From the NCBI GenBank assembly GCA_035686305.1, contig DASRZP010000088.1:1-55598 (forward strand): 55,598 bases of DNA, read 5' to 3'. A model generated the notes under the pieces. It was not told where the DNA came from and made no database searches. It worked only from the letters and a program-made list of their open reading frames with translations. Positions 36,570-47,152 of this stretch are shown here, in pieces. A program made the position numbers and the translations under genes. This stretch comes from Thermodesulfovibrionales bacterium (GTDB lineage Bacteria; Nitrospirota; Thermodesulfovibrionia; Thermodesulfovibrionales; UBA9159). Numbering within the stretch: the stretch's first letter is position 1; every line of letters begins with the position of its first letter.

Positions 36570-37877
36570 TCAGTCGGGTGCCCTGCCGACACGAAAAGAC
36601 TCTCTGCGCCCCCCCGCGAGCAGCGCTACCGGAAAATCCGAGAGAGCCCCTCTCAAATGCAAGACCGTATTGCCGCCCTTACGGGAACCCTTGATCTCTT
36701 CCCCCGTAAAGACGTTGCGGTATGATGTCACGTTCCCATCAAAGGGCAGCAGGACGTAAGAGTCTTTCCATACGGCCCTGCTCACCATGCGCGCTCTCGG
36801 ACCCGAAGCAAGGGAGGCAAAGAATCTGGGAGCAATCACCAGCGCTACCTCCTCGTCCAGTCTCCGTGCAAAGGCACAGACATGAGATGCCTTTGGACCT
36901 CCCGTTTCCAGAGGGATATATTCTCCCCCTTCAAAGACCTCCCTCTTCTGCTTCCGGAAGTTCAGGGCCTTGTATACTAGGTAAAGTTTTATCTTGCCGT
37001 CGAAGGGGGAGGCACACAGTTCCCGCGCCAGCTTCAGTTGGCCGATGAGGGACTCCCTCCGCTTCAATTCCGAGAGCATCTCCATCCTCGTATCATAGTC
37101 GACGGTCCTGCGATTGTCGGGGTCCACGAGGTTGAGGTCGCATGTCTCGCTCCCCTGGTAGAAGTCAGGTGCGCCGGGCGAAGTGATCTTGAGCAGGACC
37201 TGTGAAAGGGAGTTGAGCATGCCGGAGGCGGCGATCATTTTCTGAAAGGGCTCAAGCTCTCTCATGAATTTGTTACGGGGCACTGCTTCCATGATCGCCT
37301 CAATAAACGAGAGAAGGGCTTCCTCGTATTGAGGGGCCGGATTGATCCAGCTGGTATTGACCTTCGCCTCCCGCACCGCTTTGAGCATATATTCCTTGAC
37401 GCGCTCCTTAAAGATCCCTCGATTATCGCGGACTGAAGGGTCGATCGGCCATGCGCCGACAAGGGTCTGATACAGGAGGTACTCTTCGTTGCGGTCGGGA
37501 ACGGGCTGTCCGTCCACGAGGGCCTTCTTCTTCTTGTTTTCCGCGGCCGCCTTCATGAGAAAAGCTCTCCAGCGCTCGGGAATTTCAGAGAGCACATTAA
37601 TCCGAGCCCTAACGTCTTCGCCGCGCTTTGTATCGTGCGTTGAGGATGTAATGAGGGAATGGGGCGCTTTTCCCGGTGGATTTGAGAATGTTCGCGCAAG
37701 CCTTGAAGCCGAAAGCCCCGTATATCTTCTCCACAGTGAACCTTCTTTCCAAAAACGTGTTTGGATATGTAAGCCCTGATCAACCAAAGTATACAGGCAA
37801 AATGCGAACGCGGCAACTGCGGAGGGGGAAAGATTCCGGACAGGGCCGGAATGACTATCGAAGAAGGAATGCTTCAA
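36570..37877 (-). pseudogene. treY: Truncated malto-oligosyltrehalose synthase (3' part of treY)
   Basis: The 435-residue frame corresponds to the C-terminal half of TreY, which is usually about 900 residues: STHDTKRGEDVRARINVLSEIPERW (about 83-107), LLYQTLVGAWP, SPGAPDFYQGSE and VDPDNRRTVDY are clear. The catalytic N-terminal barrel is missing. Residues before the first conserved block match TreY only weakly, and the region near 37665 can be better matched in another frame, suggesting a frameshift. No upstream start or ribosome site is evident. It is read as a decaying remnant; no treZ or treX is nearby. Confidence 0.75.
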
Positions 37878-37944
37878 TAAAATACCGGCGGTTCAACCCA
37901 CTGCCCATAAGAACGACGTTACAGTAAAAAAGTCAAGCAGTTCC

Positions 37945-37980
37945 TTGCAATTATCCTGAATTATCGGATAATATTAACTT
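37945..37980 (+). promoter_or_regulatory. Promoter directly before secA
   Basis: TTGCAA (37945-37950), a 16-bp spacer and GATAAT (37967-37972) lie so close to the ATG at 37981 that the transcript would start at or within a base or two of the start codon. No ribosome binding site is present. Confidence 0.55.
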
Positions 37981-40599
37981 ATGGTTCAAGTATTGCTTAA
38001 GAAAATATTCGGAACGAAGAACGAACGGGAACTGAAGCGGCTCTGGCCCATGGTCGACAGGATCAATTCCTTCGAAGCCGCTGTCGCCTCCCTCACTGAA
38101 TCAGAGCTGAAAGACAAGACCGCAGAATTCAGGAGGCGGCTCGAAGAGGGTCAGACTCTTGATGAAATCCTCCCCGAGGCCTTTGCTGTCGTGCGGGAGA
38201 CATCAAAGAGGGTCCTGAACATGAGGCACTTTGATGTGCAACTCATCGGCGGCATCGTGCTCCATGAAGGAAAGATCTCGGAGATGAAGACCGGCGAAGG
38301 AAAGACCCTTGTCGCCACTCTGCCGGTATACCTCAATGCCCTCTCTTCAAGGGGCGTCCACGTTGTCACGGTCAACGATTACCTTGCCCGAAGGGACGCA
38401 CGCTGGATGGGGCCCCTTTACAATTTCCTCGGCATGAGTGTCGGCGTCATCGTCCACGGCCTTACCGACGAAGAGAGGCAGGCAGCCTACAACGCAGACA
38501 TAACATATGGAACGAATAATGAATTCGGCTTTGATTATCTGAGGGATAATATGAAATACGATATATCCCACTATGTCCAGAGGGAGCTGAATTACGCCAT
38601 CGTCGACGAGGTCGACAGCATCCTCGTCGACGAGGCGAGGACGCCGCTCATCATATCCGGCCCTTCCGAGGATTCGACAGACAAGTACTACAGAATCGAC
38701 AAAATTATCCCGAAGCTCAGGAAGGATGCGGACTACACCATCGATGAAAAGGCGAAGACGGCGATCCTGACTGACGAAGGGAATATGAAGGTTGAACGCT
38801 CCCTCGGCATATCAAACCTCTATGACCCCTCCAACATCGAGATCGTCCATCACGTGCTCCAGGCCCTTAAGGCCCATACCCTCTTCAAGAGGGACGTTGA
38901 CTATGTTGTAAAGGACGGCGAAGTCCTCATCGTCGACGAGTTCACCGGAAGGCTCATGCCCGGAAGGCGGTGGAGCGACGGGCTCCATCAGGCCGTAGAG
39001 GCAAAGGAAGGGGTCAAGATCGAGAGCGAGAATCAGACCCTTGCCACGATCACCTTTCAGAACTACTTCAGGATGTACAACAAACTTGCCGGTATGACGG
39101 GCACCGCCGATACCGAGGCCGAGGAGTTCGCAAAGATCTACAACCTCGAAGTAGTCGTCATCCCCACGAACAGACCGATGATAAGGGCCGACCACCAGGA
39201 TTCGATTTACAAGACCGAAGCCGCCAAATTCAAGGCAGCCATAGCGGAGATAGAGGAATTGCACAAGAAAGGACAGCCTGTCCTTGTCGGAACCATTTCG
39301 ATAGAGAAGTCAGAGGTGCTGAGCGCGATGCTCAGAAAAAAGGGGATCCCCCATTCGGTGCTGAACGCAAAATACCATGAGAGAGAGGCAGAGATCATCG
39401 CACAGGCGGGACGGAGCGGCTCGGTCACGATAGCGACAAACATGGCCGGCAGGGGCACGGACATCGTCCTCGGGGGTAATCCGGGAGGTCTCGTAAAAGA
39501 CCTTCTGGCCGACAAGAAAGATCCGACCGAGGAGGACTCTCGGCGCGCCCTTGAGAAGGCACGGGAGATGTGCAGCAAGGATAAAGAGCAGGTGATAGCA
39601 GCCGGCGGACTTCATATTCTTGGAACAGAGCGTCATGAGGCACGAAGGATAGACAACCAGCTTCGGGGACGTTCAGGCAGGCAGGGAGACCCCGGCTCTT
39701 CGCGGTTCTACCTGTCTCTCGAAGATGACCTCATGAGGATCTTCGGTTCCGACAGGATCTCCGGCCTCATGGGCAAGCTCGGCATGGATGAGGATATCCC
39801 GATAGAAAACAAGATGGTTTCGAAGGCCATTGAGAATGCCCAGAAGCGTGTCGAGGCGCATAACTTTGACATCAGAAAGCATCTCATCGAATATGACGAT
39901 ATCATGAATAAACAGAGGACCGAAATCTACGGCTTCAGGCGTGAAATCCTCCAGGGAGAAAACCTCAGGGAGAGAATCATCGATCTCCTGGAGGACGTAG
40001 CTGACGAGCTCATGGGCATCTACTGCCCTGAAGAGCGACATGCTGAGCAGTGGGACATAAAAGGCCTGAAAGACGCCTTCTTCGGAATATTCTCTGTGCC
40101 CCTTGAAGAGGTCCCCGAGGACCGTCAGCAGTTGCGGGATGCCCTTCTGTCCGCCGCAAAGGCTGCGTACGGAGGGAAGGAAACTGGTATCGGCGCAGAC
40201 ATGATGCGTTATCTTGAAAAGATGATGTTCCTCCAGGTCCTTGATACCCAGTGGAAGGACCATCTCCTTGGGATGGACCATCTTAAGGAGGGGATAGGGC
40301 TCAGGGGCTACGGCCAGAGAGACCCCCTCACGGAATACAAGAGAGAGGCCTTCGACATGTTCGCGGCGCTCACGGAGAGGATCTCGATGGAAACCCTCTC
40401 CAGGCTCTTCAAGATACAGATACGCGAAGAGGCCGTGAGAAAGGAGCAAGTCCTGAGAAAGCAGACCGTACGGTATAACAGGGGTGAAGGCTCCGAGGGT
40501 AACCAGCCTGTCACCAAGGGCAAGAAGATCGGGAGGAACGACCCATGCCCCTGCGGGAGCGGTAGGAAATACAAGAAGTGTTGCGGTGTAAATGCCTGA
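37981..40599 (+). CDS. secA: Preprotein translocase ATPase SecA
   Basis: SecA drives proteins through SecYEG. The 872-residue protein carries all main parts: Walker A MKTGEGKT (about 103), [20 protein letters not shown] (about 209), [11 protein letters not shown], the second nucleotide domain with [10 protein letters not shown] and [19 protein letters not shown], the helical wing and scaffold, and a zinc-binding tail with [13 protein letters not shown]. It overlaps the next gene by 8 nt. A -10 box is only eight nt before the ATG and no ribosome site is seen. Confidence 0.98.
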   Translation: MVQVLLKKIFGTKNERELKRLWPMVDRINSFEAAVASLTESELKDKTAEFRRRLEEGQTLDEILPEAFAVVRETSKRVLNMRHFDVQLIGGIVLHEGKISEMKTGEGKTLVATLPVYLNALSSRGVHVVTVNDYLARRDARWMGPLYNFLGMSVGVIVHGLTDEERQAAYNADITYGTNNEFGFDYLRDNMKYDISHYVQRELNYAIVDEVDSILVDEARTPLIISGPSEDSTDKYYRIDKIIPKLRKDADYTIDEKAKTAILTDEGNMKVERSLGISNLYDPSNIEIVHHVLQALKAHTLFKRDVDYVVKDGEVLIVDEFTGRLMPGRRWSDGLHQAVEAKEGVKIESENQTLATITFQNYFRMYNKLAGMTGTADTEAEEFAKIYNLEVVVIPTNRPMIRADHQDSIYKTEAAKFKAAIAEIEELHKKGQPVLVGTISIEKSEVLSAMLRKKGIPHSVLNAKYHEREAEIIAQAGRSGSVTIATNMAGRGTDIVLGGNPGGLVKDLLADKKDPTEEDSRRALEKAREMCSKDKEQVIAAGGLHILGTERHEARRIDNQLRGRSGRQGDPGSSRFYLSLEDDLMRIFGSDRISGLMGKLGMDEDIPIENKMVSKAIENAQKRVEAHNFDIRKHLIEYDDIMNKQRTEIYGFRREILQGENLRERIIDLLEDVADELMGIYCPEERHAEQWDIKGLKDAFFGIFSVPLEEVPEDRQQLRDALLSAAKAAYGGKETGIGADMMRYLEKMMFLQVLDTQWKDHLLGMDHLKEGIGLRGYGQRDPLTEYKREAFDMFAALTERISMETLSRLFKIQIREEAVRKEQVLRKQTVRYNRGEGSEGNQPVTKGKKIGRNDPCPCGSGRKYKKCCGVNA

Positions 40600-41980
40600 G
40601 ATATTCATTATAGGGAAAGAACTCCTCAACAAGAACTTCGACTTCCTTAAGAAACACGGTACCCTTTCAAAACTCAAGTCCATCAATGATCTTAAGATAA
40701 CGGCTAAGGGCGGGGCCACCCTGCTCGTCATCGACAAGACACAGAGCAGGGAGAGCTCTTTCATGGATTTCTCGAAACGACTCTCTGACGTGCCGAAGCT
40801 TATCGTATCCTCCGACGGCTCCTCAAGGGGGCTCGCTCCGTGGCTGAAGTTGCCCCTTACCTTGCCGACGAGGAACCCTGATGACAGAGAACTCTCTTTT
40901 CTTGCCCGACATCTCATCTCACAGAAGACAAATCTCCAGGACAGCATACGTCTGAAGGAGGAACTCTCCTGCTCGAGGTCGGAGCTCGATCTTCTCGAGG
41001 TCATAGGGAAGATCCTCATTTCCGATATCGCCATCGACGATATGCTCGGGGTCATCATGAAGAACGTAAAGAAGGCCCTCGGGGCGGCAGCGTGGTATGT
41101 TTTTCTGCTCAATGAGGACACCGGTGAGCTTGTCCTCGAAAGAACCGATGATAAAAAAAGCAAACAACAGCAGGAGCAGAAATTGAGGCGCGGGGAAGGG
41201 GTCGCCGGCTGGGTGTTTAAGGAGGGGATTCCCGTCATTGTCCCCGATGTCTCACAGGACAAGCGTTGCATGCATTATTCAGCTCAACAGAAGGGCTCCC
41301 ATGCAGTCTCACTCATCTCAGTCCCGATCAAGACGGCCGATCATACCCTAGGAGTAATAGAATTCGTCGGCAAGGCAGCAGGAAGGCCCTTTACCAAAGA
41401 CGATCTTGATCTCCTCATGCGGACCCTTGATTATGCCGCCCTCGCCATAAAGGTTGCTTCACTCTATCAGAAGATGGCCGATCTTTCCGTTACCGACGAT
41501 CTGACAAAACTTTTCAACAGCCGCTATCTGAACCGGACCATTGAAGTGGAAATACAGAGATCTGAGCGTTCCCACGTATCCGTCTCGCTCATTTTCATGG
41601 ATATCGACTACTTCAAGGAGGTGAATGATCATCACGGACATCTGACGGGAAGCAAACTCCTTGTGGAAATCGGCCAACTCTTGCTGAAGAACCTCCGTTC
41701 CATTGATATCGTCGCACGATACGGCGGCGATGAATTCGTCATCGTCCTTCCCCAGACCGGTCCTGACGTAGCCGAAGGGGTTGCTGAAAGGATACGCAGG
41801 GAAGTCGAACAGAATGTCTTCCTGAAGAAGGAGGGCCTTTCCATTAGAATAACTGCCAGTTTCGGTGTTGCTTCATACCCGGAACATGCAAAGTCGAAGG
41901 ACGATCTTCTTCGTCTTGCCGATGAGGCCATGTACCGGGTGAAAAATTATACGAGAAACGGTGTTTATGCTATAATTTAA
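40592..41980 (+). CDS. GAF-GGDEF diguanylate cyclase
   Basis: This 462-residue cytosolic protein has an N-terminal receiver-like or unassigned region (about 1-120), a GAF sensor domain (about 150-300, with [18 protein letters not shown]) and a GGDEF domain (about 305-462) with intact [12 protein letters not shown]. The domain has no EAL partner, so it should make cyclic di-GMP in response to a GAF ligand. An RxxD inhibitory site was not clearly seen. Its ATG lies within the last codons of secA, and the MglA-like GTPase gene follows after 2 nt. Confidence 0.9.
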   Translation: MPEIFIIGKELLNKNFDFLKKHGTLSKLKSINDLKITAKGGATLLVIDKTQSRESSFMDFSKRLSDVPKLIVSSDGSSRGLAPWLKLPLTLPTRNPDDRELSFLARHLISQKTNLQDSIRLKEELSCSRSELDLLEVIGKILISDIAIDDMLGVIMKNVKKALGAAAWYVFLLNEDTGELVLERTDDKKSKQQQEQKLRRGEGVAGWVFKEGIPVIVPDVSQDKRCMHYSAQQKGSHAVSLISVPIKTADHTLGVIEFVGKAAGRPFTKDDLDLLMRTLDYAALAIKVASLYQKMADLSVTDDLTKLFNSRYLNRTIEVEIQRSERSHVSVSLIFMDIDYFKEVNDHHGHLTGSKLLVEIGQLLLKNLRSIDIVARYGGDEFVIVLPQTGPDVAEGVAERIRREVEQNVFLKKEGLSIRITASFGVASYPEHAKSKDDLLRLADEAMYRVKNYTRNGVYAII

Positions 41981-41982
41981 AA

Positions 41983-42933
41983 ATGGCCTTCTTCAATTAT
42001 GTAACAAAAGAAATCACCCTGAAGGTTGTTTACTACGGCCCCGGCCTGAGCGGAAAAACAACGAATCTCCAGCACCTCTATTCCGTTCTCGATCCTGCAT
42101 CCCGCGGGAAGTTTATATCCCTCGCAACAGAGGCCGACAGGACACTCTTCTTTGATTTCCTGCCCGTTGACCTCGGAAAGATCCGGGAGTTTACGCTCCG
42201 GTTCCAGCTCTATACCGTTCCCGGGCAGATACGGTACAACGCGACGCGAAAGCTCGTTCTGAAAGGCGCAGATGCCATCATCTTTGTCGCAGACTCCCAG
42301 AGGGAGATGAGGGAGCAGAACCTTGAGAGTCTCGAAAACATGAAGGAAAACCTTGTGGCGAACAACATCGATCCCGACTCCATTCCCATGGTCATTCAGT
42401 ATAATAAACGTGACCTTCCCAATGTCCTGCCTCTTGAGGAACTGGAGAGGGATCTGAACAAAAGACACTTTGAATTTACCGAGGCGGAAGCGGTCAAAGG
42501 CAAGGGAGTGATGGAGACCTTCCGCGTTATCACAAAGACCCTTGTCAAGGACATTGCCCGAAAGCATAAAGTGGATATCGCTCCTGCCAAAGATGAAGGG
42601 ATAGCGATCAGGATCCACGAAAAGAGCGAGCTGGACGTTGAGGAAGCGATCCCTTTACAAGAGCCTGAGACATTCACGGAAGAGGTCGCAACTGCCTCAC
42701 TCCCTGTTGCGTCGCAAGGCTCCTTCTTCCCCGACGAAAAATTGAATTCCCTGGCGGAGAGCCTCGACGAGATAAACCGAACCCTTTCAAAGATGAAAGA
42801 CAGCCTTGCCTTTCTTTCGAGCGAGGTCATCGAGACGAGAAAACAGCAGGATGGCATCCATAAAGCCCTCAATGAAATAAACAGGTCTCTGTCAAAGTTC
42901 AGACCGAAAAGGCGGTGGTTCTTTTTCCTGTGA
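41983..42933 (+). CDS. MglA-like small GTPase with C-terminal coiled-coil extension
   Basis: The first 195 residues are an MglA-type Ras-like GTPase: P-loop YYGPGLSGKTTN (about 17-28), the switch region, TVPGQIRYNATRKLVLKGAD (G3), and NKRDLP (G4). MglA sets cell polarity in Myxococcus and Thermus. Here an extra 120 residues follow, with an acidic linker and a predicted coiled coil (LNSLAESLDEINRTLSKMKD near 255-275, repeated pattern later) ending in a basic RPKRRWFFFL tail. No MglB-like GAP is in the window. TGC-TATAAT (41968-41976) lies six nt before the ATG, so a leaderless transcript is likely besides read-through. Confidence 0.87.
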   Translation: MAFFNYVTKEITLKVVYYGPGLSGKTTNLQHLYSVLDPASRGKFISLATEADRTLFFDFLPVDLGKIREFTLRFQLYTVPGQIRYNATRKLVLKGADAIIFVADSQREMREQNLESLENMKENLVANNIDPDSIPMVIQYNKRDLPNVLPLEELERDLNKRHFEFTEAEAVKGKGVMETFRVITKTLVKDIARKHKVDIAPAKDEGIAIRIHEKSELDVEEAIPLQEPETFTEEVATASLPVASQGSFFPDEKLNSLAESLDEINRTLSKMKDSLAFLSSEVIETRKQQDGIHKALNEINRSLSKFRPKRRWFFFL

Positions 42934-43137
42934 AGACCAAATCCGTTCCCCTTCCGGCTTTACCATGAGCACATTCTTCCAGAATCGGGAAACAATGCCT
43001 TAAGAAAAGAGAGAAATTATCGTATATTTCTCAGTGACGAGATGGCTTCTATAACGCAATGAGTAATTGCGCATTGAGCCGTATGTTGTACCTCTTATCT
43101 GCTCAAGGAAATCCGTGAAGACTCACGGTGCGTTCCC

Positions 43138-44283
43138 ATGCCCTCCCTGAAGGAAAGGATATTAGAAAGGATAGCTTCGAGGGGTCCCATGAATTTTGAA
43201 GCGTTCATGGATATGGCCCTGTACTACCCTTCCCTCGGTTACTACGCAAAGGATTCGGCAAAGATCGGCAGGACAGGAGATTTTTATACGAGTCCCCATC
43301 TCCATAGGATTTTCGGTGCTATGATAGGAAGGCAGTTGGAAGAGATGTGGGTTTTGATGGGTCGTCCTGACCTCTTCAGCGTCGTTGAGATGGGTGCAGG
43401 GATGGGACATCTTGCAAAGGACCTTCTGGAATATCTCAGGGGAGAAGGCGGGAAAGGGCAAGACACAGAGGGAGAAAAGAGTCTCTTTGAACATCTCAAG
43501 TACACCATCATCGAAATCAACCCCTCGCTCGGAGAAAGGCAGCGTGAACTGCTCAGAGATTTCGTGGACAAGATGACCTGGCTCTCTCACATCGGGGAAA
43601 TCGGAGCCGTCAGGGGCTGTTTCCTCTCGAATGAGCTTCTTGACGCCTTTCCAGTCAGGCTTGTTGAGATGGCCGATGATCTGATGGAGATTTATGTCTC
43701 TGCAGAGGGAAAGAGCCTCGTCGAGAAGAGAGTCCCCTGCAGCAGCGAAGTGAAGGAGTACTTCAGGGAGTTCGGCGTTGAACTCCCCAGGGGCATGAGG
43801 ACAGAGGTGAATCTAAGACTGAGAACGTGGCTTAAGGAGGTCGGAGAGAAGCTTTCCGATGGTTTCGTTTTGACGATAGACTATGGCTACCCTGCGTGGG
43901 ATTACTACGGCGATGACAGAAGCAGAGGCACCCTCCTCTGTTATTATGAGCACCAGATCAATGAAGATCCCTATCAGCATGTCGGAGAGCAAGACATCAC
44001 GGCACATGTGAATTTCTCCTCCTTGAAAAAATGGGGCGATGAATTCGGTCTGAAGACCCTCGGTTTTTGCCCCCAGGGAACGTATCTCGTCTCACTCGGT
44101 ATCGATGAAGTCATCACAGAGTTCTATGGAAGCCTGCCCGATCCCCTTGAGATTGCACAGATCAAGGGCTTGATCATGCCCCAGGGAATGGGCGAGACAC
44201 ACAGAGTAATGGTCCAGTATAAAGGAGCGGGCTTACCCGTTCTCAGGGGGTTTCGTCTGAGAAACCAGATGGGGAAACTCTAG
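43138..44283 (+). CDS. MidA/NDUFAF7-family SAM-dependent methyltransferase
   Basis: This 381-residue protein matches the MidA family, whose mitochondrial member dimethylates an arginine of a complex I subunit. It shows MDMALYYPSLGYYA (about 25-38), the SAM-binding VVEMGAGMGHLAKDLL (about 82-97), SNELLDAFPV (about 162) and IDYGYPAWDYY. There is no ribosome site; a hairpin CCGTGA-AGAC-TCACGG sits at 43113-43128 just before the ATG. The 3' end overlaps the convergent TIM-barrel gene by 41 nt. A link with the NADH dehydrogenase module is conceivable but distant. Confidence 0.87.
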   Translation: MPSLKERILERIASRGPMNFEAFMDMALYYPSLGYYAKDSAKIGRTGDFYTSPHLHRIFGAMIGRQLEEMWVLMGRPDLFSVVEMGAGMGHLAKDLLEYLRGEGGKGQDTEGEKSLFEHLKYTIIEINPSLGERQRELLRDFVDKMTWLSHIGEIGAVRGCFLSNELLDAFPVRLVEMADDLMEIYVSAEGKSLVEKRVPCSSEVKEYFREFGVELPRGMRTEVNLRLRTWLKEVGEKLSDGFVLTIDYGYPAWDYYGDDRSRGTLLCYYEHQINEDPYQHVGEQDITAHVNFSSLKKWGDEFGLKTLGFCPQGTYLVSLGIDEVITEFYGSLPDPLEIAQIKGLIMPQGMGETHRVMVQYKGAGLPVLRGFRLRNQMGKL

Positions 44284-45034
44284 TAAACCTCTTCAGACGC
44301 TCGATGCTCTTCAGGACTCTCTCGGGTGTATGTGCTTCAATAGTGTAAACACATTCCCTTTCCCTTGTTGCAGCAAAGAGTGTCTCAAAATCGAAGGTGC
44401 CGTCGCCGACGGGAAGGTGTGCATCGAAACTCTTATCGTTATCGTGGAGATGGAGCTCAACGATGAAGCTGCCGAGGGTATCGAGCCATTCTCTCAAAGG
44501 CACCTTTGAGAAAAGGTTGCAGTGACCGGTGTCAAAGCATATCCCGAAATTCTGCGAAGAGAGTTCCTTCATGAGAGCCTGAAGATTAGAGGGTTCGTCT
44601 TCGAAGATATTCTCGATCGCAAGTTTAAGATTGAGTCGGGCCGCCTTTTCTATGAACGGCCGCCACGTCTTCAGACTCCCCTCTAGCCAAAGGTCAATCC
44701 TATGAGCATATTTCCACTTTTCGTAGCCGGAATGAAATACGATAGTCTCAGGCCTAAGGACCTCTGCGATGCCCAGCACCTGTGAGAAACGCTCGACAGT
44801 AACTGTCCTGATTTTGGAATCAACCGCTCCCGGCGAGAGGTCCATGAAAGGGGCATGCATGGAGAGAGAGGGCTTATACTCAAGACTATGCTTCAGCGCC
44901 TCGATACTGCCATCTCTTAAAGAATCGAGGGATGCAGCAGAAAAGTATATCTCGAGGTTCAGTCTCTCCTTTCTGAGAAGGGGGAGGTACTTCCCTATCT
45001 TGTCGTAGGGGATGTGGACATGGACTTTACTCAC
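44243..45034 (-). CDS. Sugar phosphate isomerase/epimerase-like TIM-barrel protein
   Basis: This 263-residue protein has the xylose isomerase-like/AP endonuclease 2 TIM-barrel pattern. Metal ligands are seen in SMHAPF (about 58), VFHSGYEKW (about 99), LAIENIFED (Glu, about 140), FDTGHCNLF (about 169) and ELHLHDN (about 193). The substrate cannot be inferred from sequence. It overlaps the end of the methyltransferase gene on the other strand and is immediately downstream of the FmdB gene (4-nt overlap). Confidence 0.8.
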   Translation of the reverse strand: MSKVHVHIPYDKIGKYLPLLRKERLNLEIYFSAASLDSLRDGSIEALKHSLEYKPSLSMHAPFMDLSPGAVDSKIRTVTVERFSQVLGIAEVLRPETIVFHSGYEKWKYAHRIDLWLEGSLKTWRPFIEKAARLNLKLAIENIFEDEPSNLQALMKELSSQNFGICFDTGHCNLFSKVPLREWLDTLGSFIVELHLHDNDKSFDAHLPVGDGTFDFETLFAATRERECVYTIEAHTPERVLKSIERLKRFTRVSPSGFSDETP

Positions 45035-45360
45035 TCAGACTTGGCAGCGACTTCGGGTTTCTTCTCAGATTTGTCCTCTGACTTGGAAGGAGGTTCAGAC
45101 TTTTTTCCGGCATTATCCTCAGAAGTCGCTCCCGTCTTCTGAGTCGTTTCCCCTTCGGCATCCTGCTTCGTCTTTCTGTCACCTGAGGCATAATCAGTCT
45201 TATACCAACCTGAGCCTTTCAGGACAAAGGAAGTAGGAGATATGAGTTTCCTCATATGGCCTCCGCAGTCAGGACATAGAAGAAGGGGGCTGTCAGAGTG
45301 CCTCTGCATCATCTCATGATGCCTTCCGCAGGCCGTGCATTCGTACTCGTATATCGGCAT
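45031..45360 (-). CDS. FmdB-family zinc ribbon protein
   Basis: The first 60 residues form the FmdB regulatory zinc ribbon: [19 protein letters not shown] and [29 protein letters not shown], with two CxxC pairs. The remaining 50 residues are a low-complexity tail of Lys, Glu and Ser. The function of the family is unclear; some members are named for a formamidase regulator. It overlaps the TIM-barrel gene by 4 nt and is the first gene of that pair. Confidence 0.88.
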   Translation of the reverse strand: MPIYEYECTACGRHHEMMQRHSDSPLLLCPDCGGHMRKLISPTSFVLKGSGWYKTDYASGDRKTKQDAEGETTQKTGATSEDNAGKKSEPPSKSEDKSEKKPEVAAKSE

Positions 45361-45537
45361 ATCTACCTCCTATGAATAATCTACTATAACCCATCTTTCT
45401 GACGATAATCAATTTACGGCTCGAGAATGTATCGTGGAAAATGCTGGATTTTTTTTGGCAATAAGGTAAAATAAAAGTTGAAGCATCTGCCTCTGCCCGC
45501 GTCGTCAAGGTCTTGAGCAGGGGCTGCTGAAAACAAT

Positions 45538-45606
45538 TTCGTCGTCCCCTTAATCCGAAACCCGGTGTGTCCCTGGGTCCCGGTTTTCGCGGGAACGACC
45601 ACGATG
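45538..45606. repeat. Imperfect palindromic intergenic repeat
   Basis: GTCGTCCCC on the left is mirrored by GGGAACGAC on the right, with an inner GGTCCCGGTTTTCGCGGGAAC hairpin. The right half is like the widespread 'CCCGC-TTTCGCGGGAA-TGAC' intergenic repeat of many bacteria. It lies just before mlaA and produces the spurious 5' extension of that frame. Confidence 0.5.
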
Positions 45607-45621
45607 AAAGGCGGAACAAGA

Positions 45622-46521
45622 ATGGTGCCGATGAGAAGGTCTTCCTTGCTATGGCTTGTTTTCTTGATCTTTCTTCTCTTGCCGTTGTCCGCAGGAGCGG
45701 ATGAACTTCGGGATATCCCGAAGGCCGAACAGGATGTCTCGAACATCGAACGAGATACCTCGAAGACCGAACAGGATACTTTAAAGGGCGAAACAGAAGG
45801 TTCTGCGGCGGTCAACGCAGCCCCGGCAGAGTCGGCGGAAACCCAGGAAGCGGTCGAGGAAGAATTCGTCGAAGTGAAACCCATGGCCGACCCTCTTGAG
45901 CCATTGAACCGCCTTTTCTACTTCGTCAACGACAAACTCTATTTTATCATCTTCAAACCGGTAGCACAGCTATACAGCCTTGTTGTCCCTGAATTTGGTA
46001 GGGTCCGCATTCGTAACGCCTTCCATAACATGACAGCCCCTGTCCGCATCGTCAATTCCCTTCTCCAGCTGAAAATGAAGGACGCAGGCGTCGAACTCGC
46101 GCGTTTCCTGATAAACTCTTCCGTCGGTCTCGCCGGAATGTTCGATGTTGCATCTCAAAACCCCGATCTCAAAGGTTCGGACAAAGACCTGGGACAGACA
46201 CTGGGAGTCTACGGCGTCGGCGAGGGAATTTTCCTTATGCTGCCTATTCTCGGGCCCTCTTCCTTGAGGGACTCCGTGGGAATGGCAGGCGACACATTCC
46301 TCAATCCAATCACCTATATCAAGCCTACGGGAACGTCACTAGCAGTCCGTGCCCTCGAATATGAGAACGCCCTTTCCCTCAGGATCGGCGAATATGAGGA
46401 CCTCAAGGAATCGGCCGTTGACCCCTATACATCGCTTAAGGACGCTTACACCGAATACCGACGGAATAAAATAAAGCAGGAAAAGCCCGCGCCAGCTCCT
46501 GCTCTTGTTCCTGCTCCTTAA
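45622..46521 (+). CDS. mlaA: MlaA-family outer-membrane lipid-asymmetry protein
   Basis: MlaA removes phospholipids from the outer leaflet and passes them to MlaC. The family core is clear: DPLEPLNRLFYFVNDKLYF (about 71-89), RVRIRNAFHNMTAPVRIVN, GLAGMFDVAS, GQTLGVYGVGEGIFLMLPILGPSSLRDSVG. The signal peptide ends in LPLSAGAD with no lipobox Cys, unlike E. coli MlaA. Between signal and core is a 40-residue acidic linker with three heptads (KAEQDVS, NIERDTS, KTEQDTL). I chose the ATG at 45622 after AAAGGCGG; longer frames enter the palindromic repeat. It faces mlaEFDC, converging with 4 nt of overlap. Confidence 0.88.
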   Translation: MVPMRRSSLLWLVFLIFLLLPLSAGADELRDIPKAEQDVSNIERDTSKTEQDTLKGETEGSAAVNAAPAESAETQEAVEEEFVEVKPMADPLEPLNRLFYFVNDKLYFIIFKPVAQLYSLVVPEFGRVRIRNAFHNMTAPVRIVNSLLQLKMKDAGVELARFLINSSVGLAGMFDVASQNPDLKGSDKDLGQTLGVYGVGEGIFLMLPILGPSSLRDSVGMAGDTFLNPITYIKPTGTSLAVRALEYENALSLRIGEYEDLKESAVDPYTSLKDAYTEYRRNKIKQEKPAPAPALVPAP

Positions 46522-47138
46522 GACGTCGGCTCCTTGAGGGACTTGCTCTTCATCCTCTTCACCAGTTCCTCATATGATTGCGAGCGGATGATCTCATTGA
46601 ACTGATTCCGGTAATTGTTAACGAGGCTGACCCCTTCGATCACGACATCGTAGGCCATCCACAGGTTCCCTTTTTTCAGCAGCCGGTACTCTATCGGTAT
46701 ATCCACTTCCTTGCTCGTGATGATGCTCGTCTTTACCGTAGCATACGGGCCTTCGGTCTTTTCGTCACGGTAGGCCACCTTTTCATCCTGATACCGCTCG
46801 ATCTTTTTTATGTATGTGTTCTCGAGGAGGTCGGTGTACAGGGCCACGAACTCCTTCTGTTCCTGGGGCGTCCTCTTCTTCCAGTTCTGGGCAAGGGAAC
46901 GTCTTGCCATCTCTTCAAAATCGAACCTTCCCGAGACGATATTCCTGATCTTCGCCCGTCTCTCCTCGGTCTTTTCGGGTCTCTTGAGTTCCTTGTTCCT
47001 CAGAATGTCAAGGACGGCATCGACGGTCTGCTTCACCTGATCCGTAGGCTCCCCGGCATTCGCCTTTGAAGGAGCAGATAACAAGAGGGAGAGACAAAAA
47101 AGCACGAGAAAACCGAATGTCATTCCATCTGTCCTCAT
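46518..47138 (-). CDS. mlaC: MlaC-like periplasmic phospholipid-binding protein
   Basis: The 206-residue protein has a signal peptide (to about residue 28, SKANAG) and the Ttg2D/MlaC fold, with RRAKIRNIVSGRFDFEEMARRSLAQNW (about 63-89), FVALYTDLLENTYIKKIERY, and DVVIEGVSLVNNYRNQFNEIIR. It ferries phospholipids across the periplasm between MlaA and the MlaFED complex. It is the last gene of mlaE-F-D-C, 14 nt after mlaD. Confidence 0.93.
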   Translation of the reverse strand: MRTDGMTFGFLVLFCLSLLLSAPSKANAGEPTDQVKQTVDAVLDILRNKELKRPEKTEERRAKIRNIVSGRFDFEEMARRSLAQNWKKRTPQEQKEFVALYTDLLENTYIKKIERYQDEKVAYRDEKTEGPYATVKTSIITSKEVDIPIEYRLLKKGNLWMAYDVVIEGVSLVNNYRNQFNEIIRSQSYEELVKRMKSKSLKEPTS

Positions 47139-47152
47139 AGTTTCCTCCTCAT

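Noticed and set aside
39673-41271. Long antisense open frame of 532 codons opposite secA and the GGDEF gene
   Set aside because: Its product is low-complexity and has no recognisable domain; it mirrors the codon bias of two well-supported genes on the other strand.
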